Shown piece after piece: positions 54,780 through 64,000 of a stretch of DNA of 64,000 nucleotides. The position numbers and the translations under genes are program-made. The stretch spans positions 3,534,001 to 3,598,000 of the forward strand of contig JADJXS010000001.1 in assembly GCA_016710275.1 (NCBI GenBank), read 5' to 3'. The notes beneath the pieces are model-generated. The model searched no databases, was not told the DNA's origin, and saw only the letters and a list, made by a program, of their open reading frames with translations. Each line of letters opens with the position of its first letter. Within the stretch, counting starts at the first letter, position 1. Source of the DNA: Phycisphaerales bacterium (lineage in GTDB: Bacteria > Planctomycetota > Phycisphaerae > UBA1845 > Fen-1342).

Positions 54780-56123
54780 TCAGATGCCGGCGGCGCGGCG
54801 GGCGTCGTCGATCAGGCGCTGCGCGACGGACTCATCCGCCGCCTCAGCGATGACACGGACGATCGGCTCCGTATTCGACGGGCGCAAGTGCACCCACCCG
54901 GCGTCAAAATCGAGCCGCACGCCGTCACTGCTGTTGATGCGAACGTCGGAGCGGCGGGCGGCATCCGCCTGGAGGCGCTCGACCGCGGCCTGGATGTGCT
55001 CGCGGTCGGCGGCGAATTTCTGCTTGATCATCGCGTAGCGCGGCAACTCAGCGACCAGCTCGCTGACCTTGCGGCCGGTGCGGGCGATCAGTTGCAGCAC
55101 CAGTGCCATGGAGAGGATGCTGTCGCGCACCGGGGAGATTCTCAGGTCGATGACGCCGCCGTTGCCCTCGCCGCCGATGACCGCGCCGGCCTTCATCATG
55201 GCGCGCGCGACGTGCGCTTCGCCGACCGGGGTGCGCAGCACCGGTACGTCGGCCCGCGCCGCCAGATCGTCGATCATGCGCGACGTCGACAGGTTCGCCG
55301 CGACCGGCCCGCGGCGCTGCGACAGCACGAACTGCACCGCCAGCGCCAGCGTGTATTCCTCGCCGATGAAGCGCCCCTGCTCATCAACGATGGCCAGCCG
55401 ATCGGCGTCGGGATCCTGGGCGAAGCCGATCGCGGCGCGCTCGCGGCGGACAGCCTCGCAAAGTTGCCCGAGGTTGTCGGCGATCGGCTCGGGCGTGTGA
55501 GCGAACGCGCCGTCGGGCGTGCCGTTGATCTGCACAGTGTCGCAGCCCATGCCGCGCAGCACCGTCGGCGCTGCGCGGCAGCCCGCCCCGTTGATGCTGT
55601 CTACCACCACGCGCAGCCCGCGCAGCGGTGCGACATCCGTCTCGATGGCGGCCAGCACTGCGGCCACGTGGCGGTCCGTCGCGGCTTCGTCCTGCCGGAC
55701 GGGTTGAAAGCCGGATGCGCTGAGCCGGTATGCGCCCGCGGCGCGGACGTCGGAAATCCGCGCGACCAGCGCCGGGTCCGGGGCCAGGCCGTTCTCATCG
55801 AGAAACTTCAGCCCGTTCCATTCGGCCGGGTTGTGGCTGGCCGTGAGGATGATGCCGCCGGCAGCGCGGCGCTCGCGGATGGCGAAGCCGGCGGTCGGCG
55901 TCATCGCCACACCGAGGTTCACGACGCGGCAGCCCGCGGCGAGCATCCCGGCCGTCGCGGCGGCGGCGTACATCTCGCCGCTGGGACGTGTGTCACGCGC
56001 CAGGATCATCTCGCCGCCGCCCAGGACGGTGGCGTAGGCGTGGGCGAACTCCAGCGCCAGCGCGGGGGTGAGCGACTGCCCCACCAGGCCGCGAACGCCG
56101 GAGACACTGACCATCAGGGCCAC
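54780..56123 (-). CDS. glmM: Phosphoglucosamine/phosphohexomutase
   Basis: Converts glucosamine-6-phosphate to glucosamine-1-phosphate on the way to UDP-GlcNAc and peptidoglycan or other glycans. The 447-residue alpha-D-phosphohexomutase has SGVRGLVGQ at the start, the active serine loop TASHNP, the metal loop DPDADR, GEGNGG and the phosphate loop RPSNTEP. A related phosphomannomutase role is possible, since the subfamily cannot be fixed by eye. It starts at GTG with GAGGAG seven bases away. About 120 bases lie between its stop and the DegT start. Confidence 0.85.
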   Translation of the reverse strand: MALMVSVSGVRGLVGQSLTPALALEFAHAYATVLGGGEMILARDTRPSGEMYAAAATAGMLAAGCRVVNLGVAMTPTAGFAIRERRAAGGIILTASHNPAEWNGLKFLDENGLAPDPALVARISDVRAAGAYRLSASGFQPVRQDEAATDRHVAAVLAAIETDVAPLRGLRVVVDSINGAGCRAAPTVLRGMGCDTVQINGTPDGAFAHTPEPIADNLGQLCEAVRRERAAIGFAQDPDADRLAIVDEQGRFIGEEYTLALAVQFVLSQRRGPVAANLSTSRMIDDLAARADVPVLRTPVGEAHVARAMMKAGAVIGGEGNGGVIDLRISPVRDSILSMALVLQLIARTGRKVSELVAELPRYAMIKQKFAADREHIQAAVERLQADAARRSDVRINSSDGVRLDFDAGWVHLRPSNTEPIVRVIAEAADESVAQRLIDDARRAAGI

Positions 56124-56223
56124 GAATCACTCCTCGTGCAGCGCACTGCGCTGTCGCATCGGGTGACGGCTGCCGCACGCGCCGCGGGGCGGCGCGCCGC
56201 GCCACCCGGCACGCCGGATCCGA

Positions 56224-59133
56224 TCATCCACCGCGGCGCGGCTTCTTCCTCGTCCGGCCGTTCCGCGCACCGGACGCGCTGCGCGCAACCGCCGGGCGAC
56301 TCGCGCCCGCCCGCCGCACGCGCGGCTCCTTCTTCACGGGGATGCGCACGTCGAGGATCGCCGCCTGCGCCGCGGCCAGCCGCGCGATGGGCACGCGATA
56401 GGGGGAGCAGCTCACGTAGTCCATGCCGACGGTGTGGCAGAATTTCACGCTCTCGGCCTCACCGCCGTGCTCGCCGCAGATGCCGATCTTGAGCCGGTCG
56501 CGGCTGCTGCGGCCCTTTTCGATCGCGTGACGGACGAGCATGCCGACGCCCTCCTGATCCAGCGACTGGAATGGGTCGTCGGCGAAAATGCCGGACTTGG
56601 CCTGATCGACGTAGTCCGGCAGGAAGCGCCCGGCGTCGTCGCGCGAGAGGCCCATCGTCATCTGCGTCAGGTCATTCGTTCCGAAGCTGAAGAACTCGGC
56701 CACTTCCGCGACGCGATTGGCCAGCAGCGCAGCGCGCGGCGTCTCGATCATCGTGCCGACCAGATAGGGCAGCTTCACTTTCGCGGCGCTGATCAGTCCG
56801 TCCGCAACGCTGCGCGTGCGGCGATCCAGAATCTCCAGTTCGCGCGCGTCGATCGTCAGCGGAATCATGATCTCCGGCAGCACCTTGACGCCCTTGCGCA
56901 CGCAGGCGATGGCGGCCTCGATGATCGCGCGGACCTGCATGTCCAGGATTTCGGGATAGGTGATGCACAGGCGGCAGCCGCGATGACCGAGCATCGGGTT
57001 GGATTCGTGCAACTGGTCGGCGCGCTGCAGAATCTTCTCGACGGAAATGCCGGTGACGCGCGACAGGGCCTGCGCCTGTTCGGTGGACTTGGGCACGAAT
57101 TCGTGCAGCGGCGGATCGATCAGGCGAATCGTGACCGGCAGGCCGTTCATCGCCTTGAAGATGCCGATGAAGTCCTCGCGCTGATAAGGCAGCAGTTTGT
57201 CGAGCGCGGCGACCCGCGCCTCGAGCGTGTCCGCGACGATCATCTCCTGAATCGCAAGCTGGCGCTCGCGCGTCGCGAAGAACATGTGCTCCGTGCGGCA
57301 GAGGCCGATGCCCTCCGCGCCCATCTCGATCGCCTTGCGCGCATCCTCGGGCGTGTCCGCATTGGTACGGACCTTCATCCGCCGCGCGTCGTCGGCCCAC
57401 TTCATGAGCGTGTGGAAAGCCGGCGGCAGGATCGGCTTCTCCAGCGGCAGTTCACCGCGATAGACGCTGCCGTCCGAGCCGTTGAGCGTGAGGAAGTCGC
57501 CCTGGCGGATCACCTCGCCGCCGACCGTCATCTGCCAGTTGGTGTAGTCAATGTGCAGCGCCTCGCATCCGACGATGCAGCACTTGCCCCAGCCGCGCGC
57601 CACGACCGCCGCGTGCGATGTCTTGCCGCCCGTCTGCGTCAGAATTCCGCGGGCCGCCTGCATGCCGCCGACGTCCTCGGGGCTGGTTTCCTTGCGGACG
57701 AGAATGACCGCCTCCCCGCGGGCCGCGTGTTCCTCGGCCGCGGCCGCACTGAAGACGACCCGCCCGCAGGCGGCGCCGGGCACGGCGTCGATGCCGCGCG
57801 CCAGCAGCGCCTTGCGCAGCGTCTCGGCGCCGATGGTGCCGCTGATGACCGGGTAAAAGAGCCGCTCGATGTCCACCGCGGCGATGCGCATGATCGCCTG
57901 CTCGCGGGAAATCACCGGCCGCACGGCGGCGTCGGCGAATTTCTTCGGCAGATGGCCGCGCTTGACCAGCCGTCCCGCCTCCGCGCGGCTCAGCAGCGGC
58001 TGCGTGGCCTGCTCCACGGCGATTCGGAAGGCGGCGCCGGGCGTGCGCTTTCCGGCGCGGCACTGAAGCATGTAGAGCTTGCCGCGCTCGACGGTGAACT
58101 CCAGGTCCTGCATGTCGCCGTAGTGAATTTCGAGCATGGCGCGGACGGCGAGCAACTGGTCGTACACGTCCGGCATGAGGTGCGAGAGCTGCTCCAGGTG
58201 CAGCGGGGTGCGGATGCCGGCGACGACGTCCTCACCCTGCGCGTTGATCAGCAGGTCGCCGTAGAAGCGGTTCTCACCGGTCGAAGGATTGCGCGTAAAG
58301 CAGACGCCGGTGCCCGAGTCATCGCCCATATTGCCGAAGACCATCTGGCAAACGTTGACGGCGGTGCCGGTCAGGTCGGTGATCTTCTCGACGCGGCGAT
58401 AGGTGGCCGCCTTCTCCGCGTTCCAGGAGTGGAACACGGCGTTGATCGCGCCGGTAAGTTGATCCCACGGGGCCTGCGGAAAAGCGGAGCCGACCTCGCG
58501 GCGATAGATGTCCTTCATCGTGGCGACGAGATCGACCAGTTCGGCCTCGTTCACATCCGTGTCCGCCACGCGGCGGGCGTTCTCGTGCACGGTTCGCGCC
58601 GAATCCAGCGGCGTGTGCATGCGCGGCGCGGTGCGGCGGACCTTGACTTCCTCGAAGGCGCTGTCGAACTTCTCGCGGGCGACGCCCATGGCCGTCGCGC
58701 CGTACATCGTGATGAAGCGGCGGTAGGCGTCGTAGGCGAAGCGGCGGTTGCCCGTGACACGCGCCAACCCCTCGACCGAGCGGTCGTTGAGGCCGAGGTT
58801 GAGGATCGTCTCCATCATGCCGGGCATCGAGCGCGCTGCGCCGCTGCGCACCGAAACCAACAGCGGGTCGGAGGGATCGCCGAGCTTCTTGCCGCAGACC
58901 TTTTCGAGCCGAACCAGGTGCTTGCGAACCTCGTCGGCCATGCCGGTCGGCCACTTCTGCTTATTGGAGTGGTAGTGGGCGCAGGCGGGGACGGCGATGG
59001 TGAAGCCCGCCGGCACGGGAAGCCCGATGCGGGTCATCTCGGCCAACCCCGCTCCCTTGCCGCCCAGAAGCTGCTTGTCAGCGCCGTCGCCCTCGGCCTT
59101 GCCGGCGCCGAAGAAGTACACAAACTTCGTCAT
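56224..59133 (-). CDS. ppdK: Pyruvate, phosphate dikinase
   Basis: Interconverts pyruvate, ATP and phosphate with PEP, AMP and pyrophosphate. The 969-residue protein has the N-terminal nucleotide-binding domain (LLGGKGAGLAEM, PVPAGFTI), the phosphohistidine site GGKTSHAAVVARGWGKC near residue 470, and the C-terminal PEP site with CGEHGGE. The last 40 residues are a basic, low-complexity extension not usual in PPDK. The ATG before TKFVYFF follows AGAGGAT; a longer frame exists. Works with pckA and ald at the PEP/pyruvate node. Confidence 0.96.
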   Translation of the reverse strand: MTKFVYFFGAGKAEGDGADKQLLGGKGAGLAEMTRIGLPVPAGFTIAVPACAHYHSNKQKWPTGMADEVRKHLVRLEKVCGKKLGDPSDPLLVSVRSGAARSMPGMMETILNLGLNDRSVEGLARVTGNRRFAYDAYRRFITMYGATAMGVAREKFDSAFEEVKVRRTAPRMHTPLDSARTVHENARRVADTDVNEAELVDLVATMKDIYRREVGSAFPQAPWDQLTGAINAVFHSWNAEKAATYRRVEKITDLTGTAVNVCQMVFGNMGDDSGTGVCFTRNPSTGENRFYGDLLINAQGEDVVAGIRTPLHLEQLSHLMPDVYDQLLAVRAMLEIHYGDMQDLEFTVERGKLYMLQCRAGKRTPGAAFRIAVEQATQPLLSRAEAGRLVKRGHLPKKFADAAVRPVISREQAIMRIAAVDIERLFYPVISGTIGAETLRKALLARGIDAVPGAACGRVVFSAAAAEEHAARGEAVILVRKETSPEDVGGMQAARGILTQTGGKTSHAAVVARGWGKCCIVGCEALHIDYTNWQMTVGGEVIRQGDFLTLNGSDGSVYRGELPLEKPILPPAFHTLMKWADDARRMKVRTNADTPEDARKAIEMGAEGIGLCRTEHMFFATRERQLAIQEMIVADTLEARVAALDKLLPYQREDFIGIFKAMNGLPVTIRLIDPPLHEFVPKSTEQAQALSRVTGISVEKILQRADQLHESNPMLGHRGCRLCITYPEILDMQVRAIIEAAIACVRKGVKVLPEIMIPLTIDARELEILDRRTRSVADGLISAAKVKLPYLVGTMIETPRAALLANRVAEVAEFFSFGTNDLTQMTMGLSRDDAGRFLPDYVDQAKSGIFADDPFQSLDQEGVGMLVRHAIEKGRSSRDRLKIGICGEHGGEAESVKFCHTVGMDYVSCSPYRVPIARLAAAQAAILDVRIPVKKEPRVRRAGASRPAVARSASGARNGRTRKKPRRGG

Positions 59134-59170
59134 CGAATCGATCCTCTTGGGTTTCGTCGCGCCGGGGGTG

Positions 59171-59187
59171 CGGAGCCGATGGCTCCG
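59171..59187 (-). promoter_or_regulatory. Small hairpin in the ppdK leader
   Basis: CGGAGCC and GGCTCCG pair over 7 bp around GAT, about 40-55 bases before the ppdK start. A TATCAT-like -10 (59208-59213) on the minus strand lies upstream, without a good -35. Confidence 0.3.
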
Positions 59188-59320
59188 ACCGCCGCGCAAA
59201 GCCCGGCATGATAGCGGGAATGGGCGGCCGCGCCGATGGTGCGCGCCGACGGTGCGCGTCGGACCCTGGACTCACAATTCAGCCCCCCCCTACCGCATGA
59301 TTCCGCGCCGGCCGTCATGC

Positions 59321-59746
59321 TCAGCGCCGGGCGTCGTCCGTGTTTGACGCGGGCAGCCCCGTCGCGTGCGTCGCCGTTGCGGACGCGCCGCTCAGGTAGA
59401 TCGGGCGCGACGTGATCTGCACTTCCACCTCGCGGATTCCCGGCAGCGCCCGCACTTCCGCTGCGATCTGCTCGGCCGACACTCCCGCCGGAGCGATTCC
59501 GTACACCAGCAGCCGCCCGTCGTCGAACCAGGTGTGCAGGAAGCGAACGCCGTCGATCCCGTAGCAGACCGCCAGCCGCCCCTTGGCCGCTCCGGCGATC
59601 CCCTGGTCCATCGCCGCATCCCCCACGCGCGAGAGCGCGTCGGTGGCGCGCTCGCCGCTCGGCCTGCCGCGCGTGTCCGTCAGGAAGTAGTACGCGAACA
59701 GCCCGCCGCCCAGCAGAATCATGACCAGCAATGCGCTGCGCAACAT
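59321..59746 (-). CDS. Small anchored protein with BON-like domain
   Basis: A 141-residue protein with one membrane helix (about residues 3-22, LRSALLVMILLGGGLFAYYF) and a periplasmic part. A C-terminal segment, AEQIAAEVRALPGIREVEVQI, resembles half of a BON domain, which often binds phospholipid in exported proteins. GGAGG lies 8 bases before the ATG. It stands between ppdK and the MacB-type ATPase on the same strand, so may belong to that transcript. No clear family. Confidence 0.55.
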   Translation of the reverse strand: MLRSALLVMILLGGGLFAYYFLTDTRGRPSGERATDALSRVGDAAMDQGIAGAAKGRLAVCYGIDGVRFLHTWFDDGRLLVYGIAPAGVSAEQIAAEVRALPGIREVEVQITSRPIYLSGASATATHATGLPASNTDDARR

Positions 59747-59854
59747 GAGAGCGCCTCCGCTGCGTTGAACCCCGGCGGCCACGGGTAACCGCACGGGCGA
59801 AGCCGACCGGCACACAATTCGCACCGGCCCGGCATGCAATCATATCGCCCCGCC

Positions 59855-61327
59855 TCAACCCCGACCGGCGCGAACCCCCATCTGGTAGGCCGCCCGCAGC
59901 GCGAAATCCAACAACGGAATCAGCACCACGACCCACCCCAGGAACCGCCCCCAGCCCGCCGATCGCCCGCCGATCCACGGCCCGGCCTCCGCGGCCATGC
60001 GCAGCCGGGCGCCGCGCGCCATTCGAATCGCAACAATCCCGCACACAATCGCCGAAAGCAGCGCAACCGCCATCATTCCGCGCGCAACCGCCCCACGATC
60101 CGGCTGCGCCTCGATGCCGTAGCGCACGAACAAGGCGGCTGCGGCCGTCAGCCCCCACACACATGCCGCGCGCGTGCCCGGCATGCGCCGCGCGCGCGGT
60201 GCTTCGGCTTCAAGAGCCAATGGATCCGGCAAGCGGCTCCCGACTGACCCTCCGGCTGACGCGGCGCCGGCCGCAAGCGGCATCTTCAAAGTGGAGCGAT
60301 CCGCGTCCGCAAGCGCCGGGCGGGCGGAAACCGGCGCCGCATGAACATGGCTGCCGGAACCCGATGAGACTCGCGGAGGCTCGGCGACGGCGGACCCATC
60401 GGCCGCGCGTGCGCGAACGGCAGCGGCCACGGGGGCAGCCGTCAGGCCGGTTTGGGCAGCCCCAACGGCAGTTCCCGTCGCGGCCCATGGACCCTCGGAA
60501 GCGGCCGCGGGGCGAACGGGCGTAGCGACCACGGTTCCCGGCGATGCTGCGATCCCGACTGCCGCGGGAGCCGCGATGGTCCCCGGAGCGGTGGCGGCCG
60601 CCACCGGGCTTCCCGGCAACCCGCGCGCTCCGCCCTGCTCGCGGCGCAGCTCCTCGGTCGAGCGGTCCGACACGATCCGCCCGTCGCGCATCTGCACGAC
60701 GCGCCGCGCCTGAATCGCGACTTCCGGCTCGTGCGTGACGATGATGATCGTGACGCCCTGCGCGTTGAGCGAGTGGAATATCTGCATGATCTGCTCGCCG
60801 GTGCGCGAGTCGAGATTGCCGGTCGGCTCGTCGGCGAGCAGCAGGAGTGGGTTGGTGACGATTGCCCGGGCAATGGCGACGCGCTGGCGCTCGCCGCCGG
60901 ACAGCTCGTTCGGGCGGTGATGTGCGCGGCGCGCCAGACCGACGCGCTCCAGCGCTCGACGGGCCGGCTCGCGGATGTTGTCCTGCCGGGAGTAGAAGAG
61001 CGGCACGGCGACGTTTTCGAGGGCGGTGGTGCGGTTGATCAGGTTGAAGGTCTGAAAGACGAACCCGATCTTGCGATTGCGGACGCGCGCCAACTGCGCG
61101 TTGGACAGTTCGCTGACATCGCGACCGTCGAGCGCGTAGAGGCCGGCGGTCGGCCGGTCAAGACAGCCGAGCAGGTGCATCATCGTGCTCTTGCCGCTGC
61201 CGGAAGCGCCGGTGATGGCGATGAATTCGCCCTGCTCGATCCGCAGGCTGACGTCGTCGAGCGCGCGGACGTCGGTGTCGCCCATGCGATACACCTTGGT
61301 CAGACCGCGAATCTCGATCAGCGCCAC
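59855..61327 (-). CDS. MacB-type ABC ATPase fused to linker and membrane tail
   Basis: A 490-residue protein. Residues 1-225 are a MacB/LolD-type ATPase: GASGSGKSTMMHLLG (Walker A), LSGGERQRVAIARA (signature), LLLADEPTGNLDS (Walker B) and IIIVTHEPEVA (switch His). Residues 226-400 are an Ala/Pro/Val-rich linker with no fold. Residues 400-490 hold three membrane helices and a basic connector. MacB proper has a large four-helix permease after the ATPase; here the tail is too small for that. Starts at GTG with GAGGAG. It sits just after the MacA-type gene, so the pair would power export from the periplasm, with the permease encoded elsewhere. Confidence 0.85.
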   Translation of the reverse strand: MALIEIRGLTKVYRMGDTDVRALDDVSLRIEQGEFIAITGASGSGKSTMMHLLGCLDRPTAGLYALDGRDVSELSNAQLARVRNRKIGFVFQTFNLINRTTALENVAVPLFYSRQDNIREPARRALERVGLARRAHHRPNELSGGERQRVAIARAIVTNPLLLLADEPTGNLDSRTGEQIMQIFHSLNAQGVTIIIVTHEPEVAIQARRVVQMRDGRIVSDRSTEELRREQGGARGLPGSPVAAATAPGTIAAPAAVGIAASPGTVVATPVRPAAASEGPWAATGTAVGAAQTGLTAAPVAAAVRARAADGSAVAEPPRVSSGSGSHVHAAPVSARPALADADRSTLKMPLAAGAASAGGSVGSRLPDPLALEAEAPRARRMPGTRAACVWGLTAAAALFVRYGIEAQPDRGAVARGMMAVALLSAIVCGIVAIRMARGARLRMAAEAGPWIGGRSAGWGRFLGWVVVLIPLLDFALRAAYQMGVRAGRG

Positions 61328-61402
61328 AGCAACTCCTCGGGTCTCTGAATCGCGCTCCGCCGCGCGGGGGCGATCCTGTTCCGCCGCGTCCGGGGGGCGG
61401 GT

Positions 61403-62770
61403 CTACTTCTCGTCGTCGTCGTCGCCCTTGGGCAGCTTGGTGAAGATCTCGGTGTCCGGCGCGAGAGCGTCCCCGTCGAGCACCCCGCGCAGCTCAGTGA
61501 ACTCGCCGTCGGTGATGCCGAAGCGGCAGGGCACGAACTTGCGCGGATGACGCTGCCGGCCGTCGGTCGCCGTCGAGCGGATCCAGACGCCGCTCTGCTC
61601 GCCGAGCCGCTTGACCGCCTCATTCGGCACGCGCAGCACGCCGACGGCGCGATCGACCGTGAACTCCACCTGCGCCTGTGCCCCGAGCGGGAGTTTGTAC
61701 GCCAGCGCGTCGCTGATCAGTACATAGATGTCGAATTGGATGATTGATGATCCGGGGTTGTTCCGCCCCTGCGGTTCGACCCGCCAGATGCGCCCCTCGA
61801 ACACCTCATCGCGAAACGCATCCACCGTGATGCGCACGACGCCGGTTCGCTCGATGGCGTCCGTCTCGGCGCGCAGCGCTTCATGCAGACCAGGCGTTTC
61901 AGGCAGCGCCTCCAGCGGCGAAACCGCGACCACGCGCCCGTATTCGGCCTCGTCGATGCGCACGCGAACCAACTTCTCCGAAATGTCGGCCAGTTCCAGC
62001 ACTTCGGTGCCGCCCATAAAGCTGTTCGTGCCGGACTGGATCAGCGTGCTGGGGCGGACGAACAGCGCCGTCACGATCGCGTCATGCCGCGAGATCAGCG
62101 TGGTCTTTTCGAGCCGATCGAGCGCGTCCTCGTGGAGCTTGCGGGCCGCGCGAACCCCCGCTTCCTGAATCTTCACCGCCTCGCCCGCCTCCGTGATCGA
62201 TTCCTCGGCGATACGAAGCTGCGCGCGGGTGGAGCGCAACTGGGCATCGACGCTGTCCACGGACGTCTGCGCGATCAGCATCGCCTGCGGCGAGCTCATG
62301 CGATCGGCGTCGCGCTGCTTCTCCTGCTCAAGGTCAAAGTCCAGCCGCCGCTTCTCCGCCTCCAGCCGCGCCACCGTTCCGCGAACCTGGTCCGCGTTGG
62401 CCTCCGACTTGCGCACGTTGATGCGGGCCTGTTCCAGCAGCGCTTCGGCGCGGTCCAACTCGGCCTTCAGGCGGTCCGCGGCGCGCTGCTCCTCATCCTT
62501 TTTGAGGACGACCAGCACGTCGCCGCTGCGGACGTAATTGCCCGGGCGAACCGGCGTCTCAATCACCTCGCCCGACGCTTCCGACTTGATCTGAAACCGC
62601 ATCCGCGGCTCGATCAGCCCGCTGGCGGTGATCGGTACGGAGATGTCGCCGCGCGTGGCGCGGCCGAACTCGGGCTTGTCCCACGGCATTTCGACGCGGA
62701 CGCTGCTCAGCACCCACCAGCCGATCACCACCGCCACTGCCGCCGCCGCCAGCCAGAGCCACTTTTGCAT
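61403..62770 (-). CDS. MacA-like membrane fusion protein
   Basis: A 455-residue periplasmic adaptor with a single N-terminal membrane helix (residues 4-22). The lipoyl-like segment (PITASGLIEPR, EASGEVIETPVRPGNYVRSGD) and the long coiled-coil hairpin over about 95-230 are typical of HlyD/MacA adaptors. The beta-barrel follows. The C-terminus is acidic (GDDDDEK). It is upstream of the MacB-type ATPase with 75 bases between, so they form an operon. A TolC-like lipoprotein is encoded at 7.9-9.8 kb and could complete the pump. Confidence 0.85.
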   Translation of the reverse strand: MQKWLWLAAAAVAVVIGWWVLSSVRVEMPWDKPEFGRATRGDISVPITASGLIEPRMRFQIKSEASGEVIETPVRPGNYVRSGDVLVVLKKDEEQRAADRLKAELDRAEALLEQARINVRKSEANADQVRGTVARLEAEKRRLDFDLEQEKQRDADRMSSPQAMLIAQTSVDSVDAQLRSTRAQLRIAEESITEAGEAVKIQEAGVRAARKLHEDALDRLEKTTLISRHDAIVTALFVRPSTLIQSGTNSFMGGTEVLELADISEKLVRVRIDEAEYGRVVAVSPLEALPETPGLHEALRAETDAIERTGVVRITVDAFRDEVFEGRIWRVEPQGRNNPGSSIIQFDIYVLISDALAYKLPLGAQAQVEFTVDRAVGVLRVPNEAVKRLGEQSGVWIRSTATDGRQRHPRKFVPCRFGITDGEFTELRGVLDGDALAPDTEIFTKLPKGDDDDEK

Positions 62771-62855
62771 GGAATCTCGTTCTCGAATATCAGTCCGAAG
62801 GCCCGCTTCGGGTCGCGGAGCGGCATCACGCCGTCGGCGACGCCGCCGGTCGGGC

Positions 62856-63962
62856 TTACCAATCCACTTTCTTCAGCGGCAGGTCAAACGTTGCCGCCAC
62901 GGCCGGGCAAGTCAACTCACCGCGGAACACGCTCACGCCCGCCGCAAAGCCGGCATCCTGCGCCGCAAGTCCGGCCAATCCCAGCTTCGCCAGCCGGAGA
63001 ACATACCCGATCGTCGCATGGGTCAGTCCCAGCGTGCTGGTGCGGCCGACCGCCCCCGGCATGTTCGTCACGCCGTAATGGACGATCTGGTCCACCACAA
63101 ACGTCGGCTCGCGGTGGGTCGTCGGTCGGATCGTCTCGCAGCAGCCGCCCTGGTCAATGCCGACGTCGACGATCACCGCGCCGGGCTGCATCAGCGTCAG
63201 GTACTCGCGCGGGATCAGCATCGGCGCCCGCGCCCCGGGGATCAGCACCGCCCCGATCACCGCGTCGGACTCCGGCAGGCGGGCGCGAATCGCCTCCGGG
63301 GTGCTGAAGATCGTATGCACGTTGGCCGGCATGGTCTCATCGAGGTAGCGCAGCCGGTTCAGATCGACGTCGAGTACGTTCACATTGGCGCCCAGCCCCG
63401 CAGCGACACGCGCCGCCGCGGCCCCCACCACGCCGCCCCCCAGCACCAGCACGTTGGCCGGCGCAACCCCCGGAATTCCCCCCAGCAGAATGCCGCGCCC
63501 CATGGTCGGCTTGCCCAGGCAGCGGGCCGCTTCCTGCACGCTCATCTTGCCCGCCACTTCGCTCATCGGAGCCAGCAGCGGCAGCCGACCCGCGGAATCG
63601 CGGACCGTCTCGTAAGCCACTGCGGTGCAGCCGCTGCGCAACAGTCCCTCGGTCAATTCGCGGCTCGCCGCCAAGTGCAGGAACGTGAACAGAATCTGCC
63701 CGGACCGAAGCAGGCGAATCTCGCCCGCCTGCGGCTCCTTCACCTTGCAGACCAGCTCCGCCTCACCGAATACCTCCTCCGCAGTCGCCGCGACGAGCGC
63801 CCCATAAGCCTGATAGTCTTCATCCGCAAAGCCCGAACCAAGCCCCGCCCCCCTTTCCACGATCACGCTGTGCCCGGCCCGGCGAAGCTGTTCCGCCCCG
63901 GCCGGGGTCATCGCGACCCGATATTCATCCGCACGAATCTCACGCGGCACGCCAATGATCAC
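62856..63962 (-). CDS. ald: Alanine dehydrogenase
   Basis: Catalyses reversible NAD-dependent deamination of L-alanine to pyruvate and ammonia. The 368-residue protein is the standard length. Motifs: VPREIRADEYRVAMTP at the start, KVKEPQ, PLLAPMSEVAGKMS, the NAD-binding VLVLGGGVVGAAAARVAAG near residues 170-188, and NMPGAVGRTSTLGL at the C-terminus. It begins at GTG with AGGGGA upstream; the first 14 bases of the leader are close to the window end. It is independent of the MacA-type gene by spacing of about 85 bases. Confidence 0.97.
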   Translation of the reverse strand: MIIGVPREIRADEYRVAMTPAGAEQLRRAGHSVIVERGAGLGSGFADEDYQAYGALVAATAEEVFGEAELVCKVKEPQAGEIRLLRSGQILFTFLHLAASRELTEGLLRSGCTAVAYETVRDSAGRLPLLAPMSEVAGKMSVQEAARCLGKPTMGRGILLGGIPGVAPANVLVLGGGVVGAAAARVAAGLGANVNVLDVDLNRLRYLDETMPANVHTIFSTPEAIRARLPESDAVIGAVLIPGARAPMLIPREYLTLMQPGAVIVDVGIDQGGCCETIRPTTHREPTFVVDQIVHYGVTNMPGAVGRTSTLGLTHATIGYVLRLAKLGLAGLAAQDAGFAAGVSVFRGELTCPAVAATFDLPLKKVDW

Positions 63963-64000
63963 GCGACTGTTCCCCTGGGGGCGGCGGGCCGATACGTCCA

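Noticed and set aside
56434..59211. Antisense frame of about 925 codons opposite ppdK
   Set aside because: Arises from codon-position GC bias opposite a conserved enzyme.
59283..59290. C8 tract in the ppdK upstream region
   Set aside because: It is not inside a recognisable promoter or coding sequence, so no slippage role can be argued.

Overview
This 64 kb window is GC-rich chromosomal DNA, most likely from a planctomycete (Planctomycetota, possibly Phycisphaerae-like). Four sequence features point there. A 23S-5S rRNA cluster has its own promoter and no 16S gene. Several secreted proteins end in PEP-CTERM sorting signals. Others end in dockerin-like GDxNCDGxxNxFDIDxF repeats. A DUF1571 protein and a TIGR03790-type protein are also present. 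No CRISPR array, insertion sequence, prophage or plasmid function was seen. Long antisense frames opposite real genes are by-products of the GC content.

Layout. 1-5.8 kb: apt, a tiny membrane protein, aat, then a four-gene minus-strand cluster of exported proteins built on LPP20/FlgT-type repeats, including a 52-residue lipoprotein. 6-14.4 kb: an ArnT-like glycosyltransferase, a TolC-like lipoprotein, a TMTC-like TPR membrane protein, a family-2 glycosyltransferase and a BshC-like protein. 14.4-28.3 kb: HerA-like ATPase, ATP-dependent PEP carboxykinase, a CMD-family protein, a Cys-nucleophile alpha/beta hydrolase, a large proline-rich exported TPR protein, a lipoprotein, rsfS, a membrane spermidine-synthase-like protein and sdhB. 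28.5-32.4 kb: 5S, 23S, tRNA-Ala and tRNA-Ile on the minus strand, starting from a clear sigma70-type promoter. 32.4-35.2 kb: coaB, coaC (separate genes), rpoZ, gmk and an isolated atpC. 35.4-40 kb: a TPR-like membrane protein, a DUF1571 protein, a GT4 glycosyltransferase and argE.

40-52 kb is the surface-protein region: a vanadium-haloperoxidase-like lipoprotein, four paralogous exported proteins (two ending in dockerin-like modules, two in PEP-CTERM anchors), a fifth unrelated PEP-CTERM protein, a DPM-like glycosyltransferase, a nucleoside deoxyribosyltransferase-like protein, yggX, and a 699-residue TIGR03790 protein carrying thrombospondin-3-like, Ig-like and dockerin-like modules. 51.6-64 kb: sugar epimerase, tatD, DegT aminotransferase, glmM, pyruvate phosphate dikinase, a small anchored protein, a MacB-type ATPase with an unusual C-terminal fusion, a MacA-type adaptor and alanine dehydrogenase.

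The themes are cell-envelope construction (glycan transfer, nucleotide-sugar supply, efflux, exported repeat proteins) and the PEP/pyruvate/alanine node (pckA, ppdK, ald). The two best candidates for something undescribed are the LPP20/FlgT-repeat cluster at 1.6-5.8 kb and the four-gene paralogue array at 42.1-46.0 kb, in which one domain is joined to two different C-terminal modules. All calls rest on reading the sequence; no database search was run.
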